NCBI RefSeq assembly: GCF_016428645.1
Contig: NZ_JAELXW010000022.1
Span: 1-64,000, forward strand
Length of the DNA stretch: 64,000 nt
Direction: 5' to 3'
From: Glycomyces salinus
GTDB taxonomy: Bacteria; Actinomycetota; Actinomycetes; Mycobacteriales; Micromonosporaceae
Positions 1 to 8,639 of this stretch are shown one piece after another. The notes under the pieces were generated by a model, which worked only from the letters and a program-made list of their open reading frames with translations, had not been told where the DNA came from and made no database searches. The position numbers and the translations under genes were made by a program. Position 1 is the first letter of the stretch, and the number at the start of each line of letters is the position of its first letter.

Positions 1-55
1 CATAGGCGTACCGGACCATCGATTCAGCCTCCCCCCTGCCAACCTGCTACCGAGG

Positions 56-85
56 GCTCGCCTTGGATTCCCATCCGGGGCGAGC
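56..85 (+). terminator. Possible terminator of the gene upstream of the window
   Basis: GCTCGCC at 56-62 pairs with GGCGAGC at 79-85 and is followed by CTTTCG. No coding frame is convincing between 1 and 201, so the hairpin probably ends a gene lying before the window. The rest of 86-201 is the 5' region of the protease gene. I see only weak promoter-like hexamers there (TTGCAC near 124) and make no promoter call. Confidence 0.35.
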
Positions 86-201
86 TTTCGCTTGCGGGAC
101 CGATCCCGGAACCGTGTGCCATCCTTGCACTCGTAAGCGACAATGGGATGAATGACGTCGAACCCCTGTTCTCCACGCCGTATCCACGAGGGGACATATA
201 G

Positions 202-1575
202 ATGAGCTACGGCACCGACCGGCCCCACCCCGGCCCCGCAGCGCAGCCTGACGGCGGCCCGCAGGTTCCGGCCGGCCCGGACCCTCGGCAACCGCAGGCG
301 CAATCGCAGCAGCAGCCGCAACCACAGGCCCAGCCGCAGCAGCCTCAGGCTCAGCCACAGCCGCAGCAGTCGGCCTGGTGGAATCCCGACGCGCCCAACG
401 ACCCTTGGCGGAACCCGGCGAGCCGCGCGATCATCGAGACCCACCCGGCGCCCGCCGCGCCCCCGGTCGAGCCCCTCCCCCAGCGCCCGGCCCCCGTCGC
501 CCGCCCCGGGCTCGGGCTGGTCGTGGCCGTCTCGGCCATCGTCTCGCTCATCGCCGGAACCCTCGGAGCCGCGATCGGCATCTGGGCCACCCGCACCGAC
601 GGCTCCAGCGGGACCATCTCCGGCGCCTCACCGCAGGTCGAGCGCGACGCGGACTCCATAGCCGGGGTCGTGGAGGGCATCATGCCCTCGGTGGTGACCG
701 TCCTGACCGCCGGAGGCGGGAACGGTTCGGGCTTCATCGTCAGCGAGGACGGCTACATCCTCACCAACCACCACGTCGTGGCCGCCGGGGGCTCCTCGGC
801 AGCCGACGAGCTCCAGGTGCTGTTCAACAACGGCGAGGTCGAGACGGCCGAGGTCGTCGGCTCCGACCCCGACTCCGACGTGGGCGTCCTCAAGCTCAGC
901 GGCGACGAGTACCCGGCGATGGTCCTGGCCGACTCCGACCAGATCGCCGTCGGCGACCCGGTGCTGGCCGTCGGCGCACCGCTCGGCCTCGCCTCGACGG
1001 TGACCGACGGCATCATCTCGGCCATCGACCGGCCCGTGCTCACCGAGAACGCGTCCGGAGAGGTCGAGTCGGTCATGGCCGCGATCCAGACCGACGCGGC
1101 GATCAACCCCGGCAACTCCGGCGGGCCGCTCACCGACATCGCCGGGCAGGTCATCGGCATCAACACCGCGATCGCCTCGACCGCGACCGACGCCGCCGAG
1201 GCAGGCAGCATCGGCATCGGCTTCGCCATCCCGATCAACCAGGCCAAACGCATCGCCGACGAGATCATCGAGACCGGGGAGGCGTCCCAGACCGTCCTCG
1301 GCGCCGAACTCGGCAGCACCCAGCTCGGCGTGGGCGTGACGATCGACACGGTCGTGCCCGACTCCCCCGCCGACGAGGCCGGCCTCGAGGACGGCGACGT
1401 GCTGACCAGTTTCGACGGCAAGACCGTGACCGACAACACTCAATTGGTCGCTCTGGTGCGCAAGCTGGCTCCGGGCACGACTGTGACCGTCGTCTACGAG
1501 CGGGACGGTCAGGAGAACAGCGCCCAGGTGACTCTGGCCGCCTCGGCGGACTTAACGGCGGGTACGCTTGGCTGA
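202..1575 (+). CDS. Membrane-anchored HtrA/DegP-family serine protease with PDZ domain
   Basis: This 457-residue protein is a trypsin-like S1C protease expected to act on damaged or regulatory proteins outside the membrane. The first ~100 residues are a Pro/Gln-rich cytoplasmic tail. A single membrane segment follows (about 105-128, GLGLVVAVSAIVSLIAG). The catalytic triad is visible: His in TNHHVV, Asp in SDPDSDVGVL, and Ser in NPGNSGGPL, followed by a C-terminal PDZ domain (last ~90 residues, with ADEAGLEDGDVL). The start has a good ribosome site (GAGGGG at 188-193). The tatB gene follows 30 bases downstream, a pairing also seen in mycobacteria, where sigE, rseA, htrA and tatB cluster; the sigma and anti-sigma genes would lie before the window if the order holds. 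Confidence 0.93.
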   Translation: MSYGTDRPHPGPAAQPDGGPQVPAGPDPRQPQAQSQQQPQPQAQPQQPQAQPQPQQSAWWNPDAPNDPWRNPASRAIIETHPAPAAPPVEPLPQRPAPVARPGLGLVVAVSAIVSLIAGTLGAAIGIWATRTDGSSGTISGASPQVERDADSIAGVVEGIMPSVVTVLTAGGGNGSGFIVSEDGYILTNHHVVAAGGSSAADELQVLFNNGEVETAEVVGSDPDSDVGVLKLSGDEYPAMVLADSDQIAVGDPVLAVGAPLGLASTVTDGIISAIDRPVLTENASGEVESVMAAIQTDAAINPGNSGGPLTDIAGQVIGINTAIASTATDAAEAGSIGIGFAIPINQAKRIADEIIETGEASQTVLGAELGSTQLGVGVTIDTVVPDSPADEAGLEDGDVLTSFDGKTVTDNTQLVALVRKLAPGTTVTVVYERDGQENSAQVTLAASADLTAGTLG

Positions 1576-1605
1576 GATTTCTCAGGTCAAGTGGAGGAGG
1601 TCAGC

Positions 1606-2082
1606 GTGTTCGGAGGCTTGGGCGGCACCGAGTTCCTTGTCATCATCCTCATCGCGATCTTCCTGTGGGGTCCGGACAAGCTCCCTGAGGCGCTGGCGAA
1701 CCTGCGGCGTTTCATCTCCAAGGCCCGCAACATGGCTTCGAACGCCGCCAGCGATCTCAGCCGCGAGATCGGCACCGAGATCAAGCCCGAGGACCTCAAC
1801 CCCAAGACGTTCGTCCGAAAGCACATCCTGACCGAAGAGGACCAGGAGATGCTGACGAACCCCCTCAAGTCGACGATGAAGGATCTCGAGGACTCCACCA
1901 AGCCGATCAAGGACGACCTGGAGGAGACCACCCGCGGGGTGGACGACGCGCGCCGCACCGTCAACGGTCAGCGCAGTCGGCAGTCGGCGCGGAAGGCCGT
2001 CAGCGGCTCGTCGACGCCCAAGCGCGAGCAGGCCGAGCAGGCCAGCGAGCAGCCCGCGGGCCGCTTCGACGACGTCACCTGA
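1606..2082 (+). CDS. tatB: Sec-independent (Tat) translocase subunit TatB
   Basis: The 158-residue protein begins MFGGLGGTEFLVIIL, a short hydrophobic helix, then the WGPDKLPEAL hinge and an amphipathic, charged helix, as in TatB. TatB works with TatA and TatC to export folded proteins with twin-arginine signals. The start is set at GTG 1606 because GGAGGAGG at 1593-1600 sits just ahead of it; GTG 1591 lies in that ribosome site and is unlikely. The charged tail after residue ~70 is low complexity. Several lipoproteins in this window have RR-containing signals and may be its substrates. Confidence 0.9.
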   Translation: MFGGLGGTEFLVIILIAIFLWGPDKLPEALANLRRFISKARNMASNAASDLSREIGTEIKPEDLNPKTFVRKHILTEEDQEMLTNPLKSTMKDLEDSTKPIKDDLEETTRGVDDARRTVNGQRSRQSARKAVSGSSTPKREQAEQASEQPAGRFDDVT

Positions 2083-2121
2083 GTCCCGGCGCCTGTCGGT
2101 GCCGACTGGCACACTGGCGTC

Positions 2122-2478
2122 ATGATCGGAACTTGGCACGGGCTCATCATCGACTGCCCGAATCCGAAGGAACTGTCGGCGTTCTACCGCGAGATGCTCG
2201 GCTTCGTCGAGGTGCAGGACGACGGCGACTGGGTCGTCATCGGCGACGCCCCGGACCGGCCCGGACTCGCGTTTCAGCAGGCCGAGGACTTCACCGCCCC
2301 GACATGGCCCGACCCGGCCGTCCCACAGCAGATGCACCTGGACGTCAGAGTCGCCGACCTTGACGAGGGCGAGCGGAAGGTCCTGGAGCTGGGAGCGCGG
2401 AAACTGGAGGGCGGGACCGACTCGTTCCGGGTCTTCGCAGACCCGGTGGGGCACCCGTTCTGCCTGGTGCTGTTCTGA
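2122..2478 (+). CDS. VOC/glyoxalase-like protein
   Basis: At 118 residues this is a single vicinal-oxygen-chelate unit of the Glyoxalase_6 type. The opening IIDCPNPKELSAFYREMLGF and the late HLDVRVADLDEGERKVLELGA match the two beta-alpha-beta-beta-beta modules of that family. Such proteins bind a metal and small molecules, and many act in antibiotic resistance or catabolism; the substrate cannot be read from sequence. It lies 39 bases after tatB and converges on the DUF4190 gene, from which a strong hairpin separates it. Confidence 0.8.
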   Translation: MIGTWHGLIIDCPNPKELSAFYREMLGFVEVQDDGDWVVIGDAPDRPGLAFQQAEDFTAPTWPDPAVPQQMHLDVRVADLDEGERKVLELGARKLEGGTDSFRVFADPVGHPFCLVLF

Positions 2479-2483
2479 CAGCG

Positions 2484-2514
2484 CGGCGGCGCGGGCTCTC
2501 CTCCCGCGCCGCCG
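2484..2514. terminator. Bidirectional terminator hairpin between VOC and DUF4190 genes
   Basis: A perfect 12-bp stem (CGGCGGCGCGGG at 2484-2495 with CCCGCGCCGCCG at 2503-2514, 7-base loop) lies between two convergent stop codons. No U-tract follows, which is usual for actinobacterial terminators. Confidence 0.7.
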
Positions 2515-2532
2515 TCCGAGTTCTCGGGCCGA

Positions 2533-3000
2533 TCAGACCGCCGACCACATGGCGGCGCCCAGGACCACCCTCAGCAAGATCCAGAGCGCGAACCAGGCGC
2601 AGACGATGATGCCGAGCACCAGACCGGTGATCGCCATGCCCTTGCCGCCCGCCAGCCCGGCGTTGACCTTCTTCAAGGTGACCGCGCCGAAGGTGACGGC
2701 CAGGATGCCGCAGATCAGGTTGACCCACGGAATGCAGAACAAGACCACGGAGACGATTCCGAGCACCATCGAGGCGACCGCCAAACCCTGCGGCAGTCCC
2801 GGCTGGGGAATTCCCGGCTGCGGCATGCCGTAGCCCGGAGGGGGCATCTGCGGGGGCGTGCCGTACTGCTGCTGCGGCTGCTGCGGGCTGCCGTAACCGG
2901 GCTGCTGGGGGCTCGGCGGCTGCGAGCCGCCCTGTCCACCGTACGGGTCGTACTGGTAGCCACCCTGGTTCGGCTGGTCCGACGGGGGAGGATAGGACAT
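2533..3000 (-). CDS. DUF4190 domain membrane protein
   Basis: The 155-residue protein has a Pro/Gly/Gln/Tyr-rich cytoplasmic N-terminus (residues 1-~72), including a PQPGIPQPGLPQG stretch, followed by two membrane helices separated by a short loop (VASMVLGIVSVVLFCIPW and MAITGLVLGIIVCAWFALW). That is the DUF4190 pattern. The role of the family is unknown; low-complexity tails of this type are common in actinobacterial small membrane proteins. It starts 18 bases after the amidohydrolase stop, but a possible own promoter overlaps the end of that gene. Confidence 0.8.
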   Translation of the reverse strand: MSYPPPSDQPNQGGYQYDPYGGQGGSQPPSPQQPGYGSPQQPQQQYGTPPQMPPPGYGMPQPGIPQPGLPQGLAVASMVLGIVSVVLFCIPWVNLICGILAVTFGAVTLKKVNAGLAGGKGMAITGLVLGIIVCAWFALWILLRVVLGAAMWSAV

Positions 3001-3016
3001 GGGCTTCGGCCTCTCT

Positions 3017-3045
3017 GATTAGGGCGTACTGGGCGCGAGCGTCAA
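3017..3045 (-). promoter_or_regulatory. Candidate SigA-type promoter of the DUF4190 gene
   Basis: On the minus strand TTGACG (3045-3040) and CTAATC (3022-3017) are spaced by 17 bases, just upstream of the ATG at 3000. The -35 is a near match; the -10 is weak. It overlaps the 3' end of the amidohydrolase gene. Confidence 0.35.
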
Positions 3046-4185
3046 CGATATACAGCCTCTGCGACTTCGGCCGCTCCAGCGTGCACATCTTAACGGGTTG
3101 CGTCCGGCCACGATCTTCCCACGAAGGACGATCAAGTTGGGTTCGCGGACGGCCTCCAGGCTCTCCCTGGGGTCGTGTTCGTAGACGACGACGTCGCCGA
3201 GGTCGTCCGGCAGGCCGAGCCAGTCCCGGGCGCGCCAGGAAGCGGCCGCCAGGACCTGTTCGGGGCTCATGCCCGCCTTCTGGTGCAGCAGGCGCATCTC
3301 CTCGGCGGCCAGGCCGTGGTCGATGCCGCCTCCGGCGTCGGTGCCGAGGTAGACCTCCACGCCCGCTTCACAGGCGGCGCGGACCACCTCGGGGAAGCCG
3401 GCCTTCAGCCGCCGCATGTGGTCGGCGTAGACCGGGAACTTGACATCGGCGCCGGCGGCGATGTCGTCGAAGGTCTCGATGTTGACCATCGTCGGCACCA
3501 GCGCGGTGCCCTGGGCGGCCATGCGGTCGAGCAGTCCGGTCGACAGGCCGGTGCCGTGCTCGATCGAGTCGGCCCCGGCCTCGACGACGCAGGCCACGGC
3601 CTCCTCGGAGAAGGTGTGGACGGCGACCTTCGCGCCCTCGGCGTGGGCCGCGGCGATGGCCGAGGCCAGCACCTCGGGTTCGAAGCTGGGCGCCAGGTCG
3701 CCGGCGGTGCGGTCGATCCAGTCGCCGACGAGCTTGACCCAGCCGTCGCCGAGCTTGGCCTGGCGCGCCAGCGCGCCCACGACCTCGTCGGGCTCGCATT
3801 CGAGGCCGATCCCGCGCAGGTACCGCTTGGAGGCGCACACGTGCTGCCCGGCGCGGATCAGCCGCGGGATGCCGTCCTCGCCGACCAATTCGGGGTACGG
3901 GTAGGGCGACCCGGCGTCGCGGATGGCCAGGACCCCGGTGTCGCGGTCGGTGAGGGCCAGCGAGCGGGCCTGGTCGAGCGAGTCGATGGCGACCGCCCCG
4001 CGCCGGATGCCGATGTGGCAGTGGGCGTCCACCAGGCCGGGCAGGGCGTAGCCGCTCGTGGCGACGGTCTCGGCGCCCGGAACATCGGTCGTCGTCAGCC
4101 GGTCGCCGTCGATGTAGAGGTCGCGAACGGTGTCGTCGGGCAGCCAGACCACTCGCAGATGAAGCGGCGGATGCGGGCCAGGCAT
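3019..4185 (-). CDS. Amidohydrolase-family metal-dependent hydrolase
   Basis: This 388-residue protein has the amidohydrolase superfamily layout: a small beta-sandwich at the N-terminus, the metal-binding LVDAHCHIG motif (HxH), a lysine in WVKLVGDW that may be the carboxylated bridge, metal histidines in VAVHTFS and SIEHGTG, and the catalytic Asp in YLGTDAGGG. It closes with the sandwich strand LIVLRGKIVAG. The family contains prolidase- and imidazolonepropionase-like enzymes; the substrate is not evident. The last ~20 residues after NPL are Arg/Ser-rich and look non-family, perhaps read-through of an ancestral stop. It lies 5 bases after ffh on the same strand. Confidence 0.82.
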   Translation of the reverse strand: MPGPHPPLHLRVVWLPDDTVRDLYIDGDRLTTTDVPGAETVATSGYALPGLVDAHCHIGIRRGAVAIDSLDQARSLALTDRDTGVLAIRDAGSPYPYPELVGEDGIPRLIRAGQHVCASKRYLRGIGLECEPDEVVGALARQAKLGDGWVKLVGDWIDRTAGDLAPSFEPEVLASAIAAAHAEGAKVAVHTFSEEAVACVVEAGADSIEHGTGLSTGLLDRMAAQGTALVPTMVNIETFDDIAAGADVKFPVYADHMRRLKAGFPEVVRAACEAGVEVYLGTDAGGGIDHGLAAEEMRLLHQKAGMSPEQVLAAASWRARDWLGLPDDLGDVVVYEHDPRESLEAVREPNLIVLRGKIVAGRNPLRCARWSGRSRRGCISLTLAPSTP

Positions 4186-4190
4186 GGAGA

Positions 4191-5744
4191 TTACTTCTTT
4201 TTCTTCTTCTGCTGCTGCTTCATGAACTGGTCGATGTCGATGTCGGGGACGTCGCCCTGGTTCAGCTGCGAGAGGTCGGGCATCTGGCCGGGGCCGCCCT
4301 GCGACGAACCGCTGGGCAGCTGGGGCATCCCGGCCGGGCGGCCGCCGCCGCGGCGCACCACCTTCTTCTTGCCCTTCTTGCCCTTGCGCTTGATCTTGTC
4401 GGACTTGGTGGCCTTGCGGCCGCCGCCGCCCGGCAGGCCCATCGCTCCGCCCATCTGCTTCATCATCTTCTGGGCGTCCTTGAAGCGGGTGAGCAGCTGG
4501 TTGACCTCGGAGACGGTCACGCCCGAGCCGTTGGCGATGCGCAGGCGCCGCGAGCCGTTGATGACCGAGGAGTTGCGGCGCTCCTCGGGGGTCATGGAGC
4601 GGATGATCGCGGTGGTGCGGTCGATCTGCTTGTCGTCGATCGACTCGATCTGGTCCTTCATCTGGTTCATGCCCGGCATCATCTTCAGGATGTTGCCGAT
4701 CGGCCCCATCTTCTTGATGGCCTGCATCTGGTCCAGGAAGTCCTCGAGCGTGAAGTCCTCGCCTTCGAGGAGCTTCTGGGTCATCTCCTCTTTCTGCTCG
4801 GACTCGAAGGCCGCCTCGGCCTGCTCGATGAGGGTGAGCATGTCGCCCATGCCGAGGATGCGCGAGGCCATCCGGTCGGGGTGGAAGACGTCGAAGTCCT
4901 CGAGTTTCTCGCCGGTGGAGGCGAACAGAATCGGCTGCCCGGTGACGTGCCGGACCGACAGCGCGGCGCCGCCGCGGGCGTCGCCGTCGAGCTTGGAGAG
5001 GACCACGCCGGTGATGCCGACGCCGTCGCGGAACGCCTCGGCGGTGTTGACCGCGTCCTGGCCGACCATGGCGTCGATGACGAAGACGACCTCATCGGGG
5101 CTGGTGGCGTCGCGGATATCGCGGGCCTGGGCCATCATCTCCTCGTCGATGCCCAGACGTCCGGCGGTGTCGATGATGACCACGTCGCGGCCGGTGCGCT
5201 TGGCCTCCTCGATGGAGTCGGAGGCGACCTTCACCGGGTCGCCGACGCCAGAGCCGGGCTCCGGCGCGTAGACGGCCACCCCGGCGCGCTCGGCGAGGAT
5301 GCTCACCTGCTCGACCGCGTTGGGCCGCTGGAGGTCGGCCGCGACCAGCATCGGCTGGTGGCCCTCCCCCTTGAGGTGCTTGGCGAGCTTCCCGCCCAGG
5401 GTGGTCTTGCCGGCGCCCTGGAGGCCGGCGAGCATGATGACCGTCGGCGGCTGCTTGGCGTAGTTCAGGCGCCGGGTCTCACCGCCGAGGATCGCCACGA
5501 GCTCCTCGTTGACGATCTTGATGACCTGCTGGTCGGGGTTGAGCGCCTTGGACAGCTCGGCGCCCTTGCAGCGCTCCTTGACCTGGGCGATGAAGGTCCT
5601 GACCACTGGGAGGGCGACGTCGGCCTCGAGCAGCGCCAGGCGGATCTCGCGGGCGGTGGCGTCGATGTCGGCTTCGGTCAGGCGCCCTTTGCGGCGAATG
5701 CCCTCGAAGATTCCCGACAGTCGTTCTGACAAGGCGTCGAACAC
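4191..5744 (-). CDS. ffh: Signal recognition particle GTPase Ffh
   Basis: Ffh binds signal peptides of nascent membrane proteins together with 4.5S RNA and delivers them to FtsY. The 517-residue sequence shows the N domain (1-~85), the G domain with the P-loop LQGAGKTT, DTAGR (G3), SKLDGDARGG (G4), and the Met-rich M domain (from ~300) with the RNA-binding RRLRIANGSG region. The C-terminus ends in a lysine run (QQQKKKKK). The gene stands alone between amt and the amidohydrolase; the glnB/K and glnD genes that usually separate amt and ffh in actinobacteria are absent. Confidence 0.97.
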   Translation of the reverse strand: MFDALSERLSGIFEGIRRKGRLTEADIDATAREIRLALLEADVALPVVRTFIAQVKERCKGAELSKALNPDQQVIKIVNEELVAILGGETRRLNYAKQPPTVIMLAGLQGAGKTTLGGKLAKHLKGEGHQPMLVAADLQRPNAVEQVSILAERAGVAVYAPEPGSGVGDPVKVASDSIEEAKRTGRDVVIIDTAGRLGIDEEMMAQARDIRDATSPDEVVFVIDAMVGQDAVNTAEAFRDGVGITGVVLSKLDGDARGGAALSVRHVTGQPILFASTGEKLEDFDVFHPDRMASRILGMGDMLTLIEQAEAAFESEQKEEMTQKLLEGEDFTLEDFLDQMQAIKKMGPIGNILKMMPGMNQMKDQIESIDDKQIDRTTAIIRSMTPEERRNSSVINGSRRLRIANGSGVTVSEVNQLLTRFKDAQKMMKQMGGAMGLPGGGGRKATKSDKIKRKGKKGKKKVVRRGGGRPAGMPQLPSGSSQGGPGQMPDLSQLNQGDVPDIDIDQFMKQQQKKKKK

Positions 5745-5819
5745 GGGCGAACCTCTCGATGGTGGTCAGTGAAGGTATCCATACGAGCTTAACGGCCGCG
5801 GCCGCCGGAGGCACACGAC

Positions 5820-5847
5820 GGCCGCCCAGCCGTTCGGCTGGGCGGCC
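5820..5847 (-). terminator. Terminator of amt
   Basis: A perfect 12-bp stem with a four-base GTTC loop (5820-5831 with 5836-5847) lies 35 bases after the amt stop and upstream of ffh. It argues that amt is transcribed alone. Confidence 0.7.
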
Positions 5848-5881
5848 GCTGCGTCGCGGGGCGCTGGGCGACGCCCTTGGA

Positions 5882-7195
5882 CTACTTGTTGGCCTCGACC
5901 GTATCCGCGGAGGTCTGGGCCGGGGCGGCGACCGCGTTGACGGCCTCGCCGTTGACCGGCAGGTCGTAGCCGGCCTCGCCGTGCTGGGCGGCGTCGATAC
6001 CGGCCAGCTCGTGCTCTTCGCTGATCCGCACCCCGATGGTGAACTTCAGGATCAGGGCGATGATCAGCGCCACGATGAAGGAGTAGGCGACCACGGCCAG
6101 GACCGCGATGGTCTGGTTGGCGAGGAAGCCGAACGAGCCGCCGTAGAACAGGCCGTCCTGAGCGTCGCCCCAGGTGACCTCGGTGATCTCGGCGACGGCG
6201 AACAGGCCGACCGCGATCGAGCCCCAGATGCCGGCGACCATGTGCAGGCCGACCACGTCGAGGGAGTCGTCGTAGCCGAGCTTGTGCTTGAGGCTGATGG
6301 CGAGCGGGCAGATCACACCGGCGACGACGCCGATGGCGATCGCGCCGAGCGGGGTCACCAGGCCGGCGGCCGGGGTGATGGCGACCAGACCGGCGATGAC
6401 GCCGGAGCAGGCGCCCAGGACCGAGGGCTTGATGCCGCGGATGCGGTCGATCAGGAGCCAGGCCAGGATGGCCGCTGCGGTGGCGACCTGGGTGTTGAGC
6501 AGGGCCAGGCCGGCGGCCTGGTCGGAGACGAAGGCCGAACCGGCGTTGAAGCCGAACCAGCCGAACCACAGCAGGCCCGCGCCGATCACGACCAGCGGGA
6601 GGTTGTGCGGGGCGAAGTTGCCGTCCTTCCAGCCGATGCGGCGGCCGACCACCAGCGCCAGCGCGAGGGCGGCGGCACCGGCGTTGGCGTGGACCGCGGT
6701 ACCACCGGCGTAGTCCATGACACCGAGCTCGCCGATCCAGCCCGCACCCCAGACCCAGTAGGCGACCGGGGCGTAGACCAGGACGATCCAGGCGACGGAG
6801 AAGACGACCCAGGCCGAGAACTTCATGCGGTCGGCCACGGCCCCGGCGATCAGGGCCACGGTGATGATCGCGAACATCATGCCGAAGGCCGACATGGCCC
6901 CGGCCGAAACGCCGCCGTCGACGGTGCCCAGTTCGGTCACGTAGCGCAGGCCGAAGGCGCCGGAGAAGTCGGTCGGGAAGAAGTTGCCGCTGTCGTCGAC
7001 GGCCATCGACTCGCCCACCAGCACCCAGACGATCGAGGTGGTGCCGATGGCGACCAGGCACTTGAGCATCATGTTGATGACGCTCGTGGCGCGCGACAGT
7101 CCTCCATAGAACAGGGCAAGGCCGGGCGTCATGAGCAGAACTAGGGCGGCTGAGATCAGGATCCAGGCGTTGTTGCCGGTATCGAGCTCGGGCAT
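5882..7195 (-). CDS. amt: Ammonium channel Amt
   Basis: This 437-residue integral membrane protein has the eleven-helix Amt/MEP pattern, opening with NAWILISAALVLLMTPGLALFYGGL and carrying FGMMFAIITVALIAGA, the pore histidine regions GGTAVHANAGAAALA and VVGLHMVAGIWGSIAVGLF, and a GWFGFNAGSAF helix. It conducts ammonium/ammonia. The start is placed at ATG 7195, behind GGAGAGAGGAGG; an in-frame upstream ATG at 7306 lacks family similarity. The cytoplasmic tail (ISEEHELAGIDAAQHGEAGYD) is where PII would dock, yet no PII gene is adjacent. Confidence 0.95.
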   Translation of the reverse strand: MPELDTGNNAWILISAALVLLMTPGLALFYGGLSRATSVINMMLKCLVAIGTTSIVWVLVGESMAVDDSGNFFPTDFSGAFGLRYVTELGTVDGGVSAGAMSAFGMMFAIITVALIAGAVADRMKFSAWVVFSVAWIVLVYAPVAYWVWGAGWIGELGVMDYAGGTAVHANAGAAALALALVVGRRIGWKDGNFAPHNLPLVVIGAGLLWFGWFGFNAGSAFVSDQAAGLALLNTQVATAAAILAWLLIDRIRGIKPSVLGACSGVIAGLVAITPAAGLVTPLGAIAIGVVAGVICPLAISLKHKLGYDDSLDVVGLHMVAGIWGSIAVGLFAVAEITEVTWGDAQDGLFYGGSFGFLANQTIAVLAVVAYSFIVALIIALILKFTIGVRISEEHELAGIDAAQHGEAGYDLPVNGEAVNAVAAPAQTSADTVEANK

Positions 7196-7430
7196 GGCCG
7201 CCTCCTCTCTCCACAGATAGGTAGTTCGGGCTTCAGGTCTGTTCCGGCTTGAGGGGAGCGACGCTGCTCGGGGGCAGGTGTCACGCGCCGGCCGCGGGGC
7301 CGTCATGGCCCGTGGCCCGCGTTGCCGCGGGTCGGCCGGCGCGTGATTCTCCTACCTACCGGAGTCATGTCAGCTTCACTGCGGCGTGTTACACGACCCG
7401 AGCCGCTGTGTTAAGAAGTTGTCGCGAAAG

Positions 7431-7446
7431 ATTTCCAACGTGTGAA
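7431..7446 (-). promoter_or_regulatory. Possible GlnR-type site upstream of amt
   Basis: Read on the minus strand this is TTCAC-N6-GAAAT, 8 of 10 matches to the gTnAc-N6-GaAAc GlnR half-site pair known from nitrogen genes of streptomycetes. It is about 235 bases before the amt start. The 7196-7676 intergenic stretch also contains AT-richer DNA (7540-7640) that should hold the promoter of the sugar operon, but no clear -35/-10 pair or operator is visible. Confidence 0.3.
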
Positions 7447-7676
7447 CTCTCGCTCACATGCCTCAGGAATCACGCGACACCCGGTCGCGTGCGGGACCGA
7501 TGGGCCTGAAGGGGCAGTCCCGGATGCATCGACGGCCTTTACTTCGGCATGACCTTGTCGTTACTTGATTGTGTCCTTGTGATCTTGATCCATCGTCTTG
7601 TGACCGATAACATCATGGAAGCCATCGTGATATGTCTATCCCCTCTCCGACTGCCGACGACGTCAGCGAAGGAATC

Positions 7677-8630
7677 ATGAGCACTTTGCAAGAATCCGCC
7701 CGCCCCCAGCCGGGTGTTAGCGATAACAGGCCCGGTGAACGCCGCGCCCTGCACCGCCGCCGCCGGTTGCGGACCACGCTCGAGGCATACGGGCTCCTCG
7801 CCCCCAGCGTCATCGGCTTCGCCGTCTTCCTGCTGGCCCCGATCGTGATCGTGATCGCCCTGAGCTTCTACGACTGGAACTTCCTGTCCTCGCCCGAGTT
7901 CATCGGCCTCCAGAACTACCGCGACCTGGCCGACGACGACCGCGCCGTCGACGCGATCGGCAACACCTTCTACTACGTGCTGCTGAACATCCCCGCCCAG
8001 ACCGTCCTGGCCCTCCTGCTGGCCCTGGCGCTGAACGCCAAGATCAAGGCCCGCAACGCCTTCCGCGTCATCTACGTCCTGCCGTGGATGGCGATGCCGG
8101 TGGCCCTCGGCGTCATCTGGCGGTGGCTGTTCGACCCGATCTACGGCGGGCTCAACACGATGCTCGGCCTGGTCGGGATCGACGGCCCCAACTGGCTCAC
8201 CAGCTCCACCTGGGCGATGCCGGTCATCGCCTCGGTCAACGTCTGGCAGTTCACCGGCTACACCATGCTGTTCTTCCTGGCCGGGCTCCAGTCCATCCCG
8301 CACCAGCTCTACGAGGCCGCGGACGTCGACGGCGCCTCGAAGGCCTACCAGTTCTTCAAGATCACCCTCCCGCTGCTGCGCCCGGCCATGATGTTCGTGC
8401 TCGTCACCAGCGTCATCGGCTCGTTCCAGGTCTTCGACACCATCCACGTGATGACCGCCGGGCAGCACGAGACGGCGACCTTGAACTACGAGGTCTTCCT
8501 CCAGGCGTTCACCCACCGCAACGCCGGCTACGCCTCCACCCTCGCGGTGGTCCTGTTCGCGATCATCATGCTGATCACGCTGATCCAGGTCGCCTTCTTC
8601 CGCAAGCGCACCACCTACGACTTCAGCTAG
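7677..8630 (+). CDS. Sugar ABC transporter permease (MalF/UgpA type)
   Basis: This inner-membrane subunit (317 residues from ATG 7677) has about six membrane helices and the EAA loop that docks the ATPase (YEAADVDGASKAYQFFKITLPLL). The start at 7677 has AAGGA five bases upstream; an in-frame ATG at 7632 would add 15 residues and is also possible. It is the first gene of an alpha-galactoside operon: permease, permease, binding protein, LacI regulator and GH36 alpha-galactosidase, all on the plus strand. No ATPase gene is present, so a shared MsiK-like ATPase is probably used. Confidence 0.92.
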   Translation: MSTLQESARPQPGVSDNRPGERRALHRRRRLRTTLEAYGLLAPSVIGFAVFLLAPIVIVIALSFYDWNFLSSPEFIGLQNYRDLADDDRAVDAIGNTFYYVLLNIPAQTVLALLLALALNAKIKARNAFRVIYVLPWMAMPVALGVIWRWLFDPIYGGLNTMLGLVGIDGPNWLTSSTWAMPVIASVNVWQFTGYTMLFFLAGLQSIPHQLYEAADVDGASKAYQFFKITLPLLRPAMMFVLVTSVIGSFQVFDTIHVMTAGQHETATLNYEVFLQAFTHRNAGYASTLAVVLFAIIMLITLIQVAFFRKRTTYDFS

Positions 8631-8639
8631 GAGACCGTC

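Noticed and set aside
1-201. ECF sigma promoter (GGAAC motif near 109) before the protease gene
   Set aside because: The GGAAC is present but no matching -10 at the right distance is seen.
628-1443. Long open frame antisense to the HtrA protease gene
   Set aside because: It is Gly/Asp/Val-rich low complexity with no motif. It arises because GC-rich genes leave antisense frames open.
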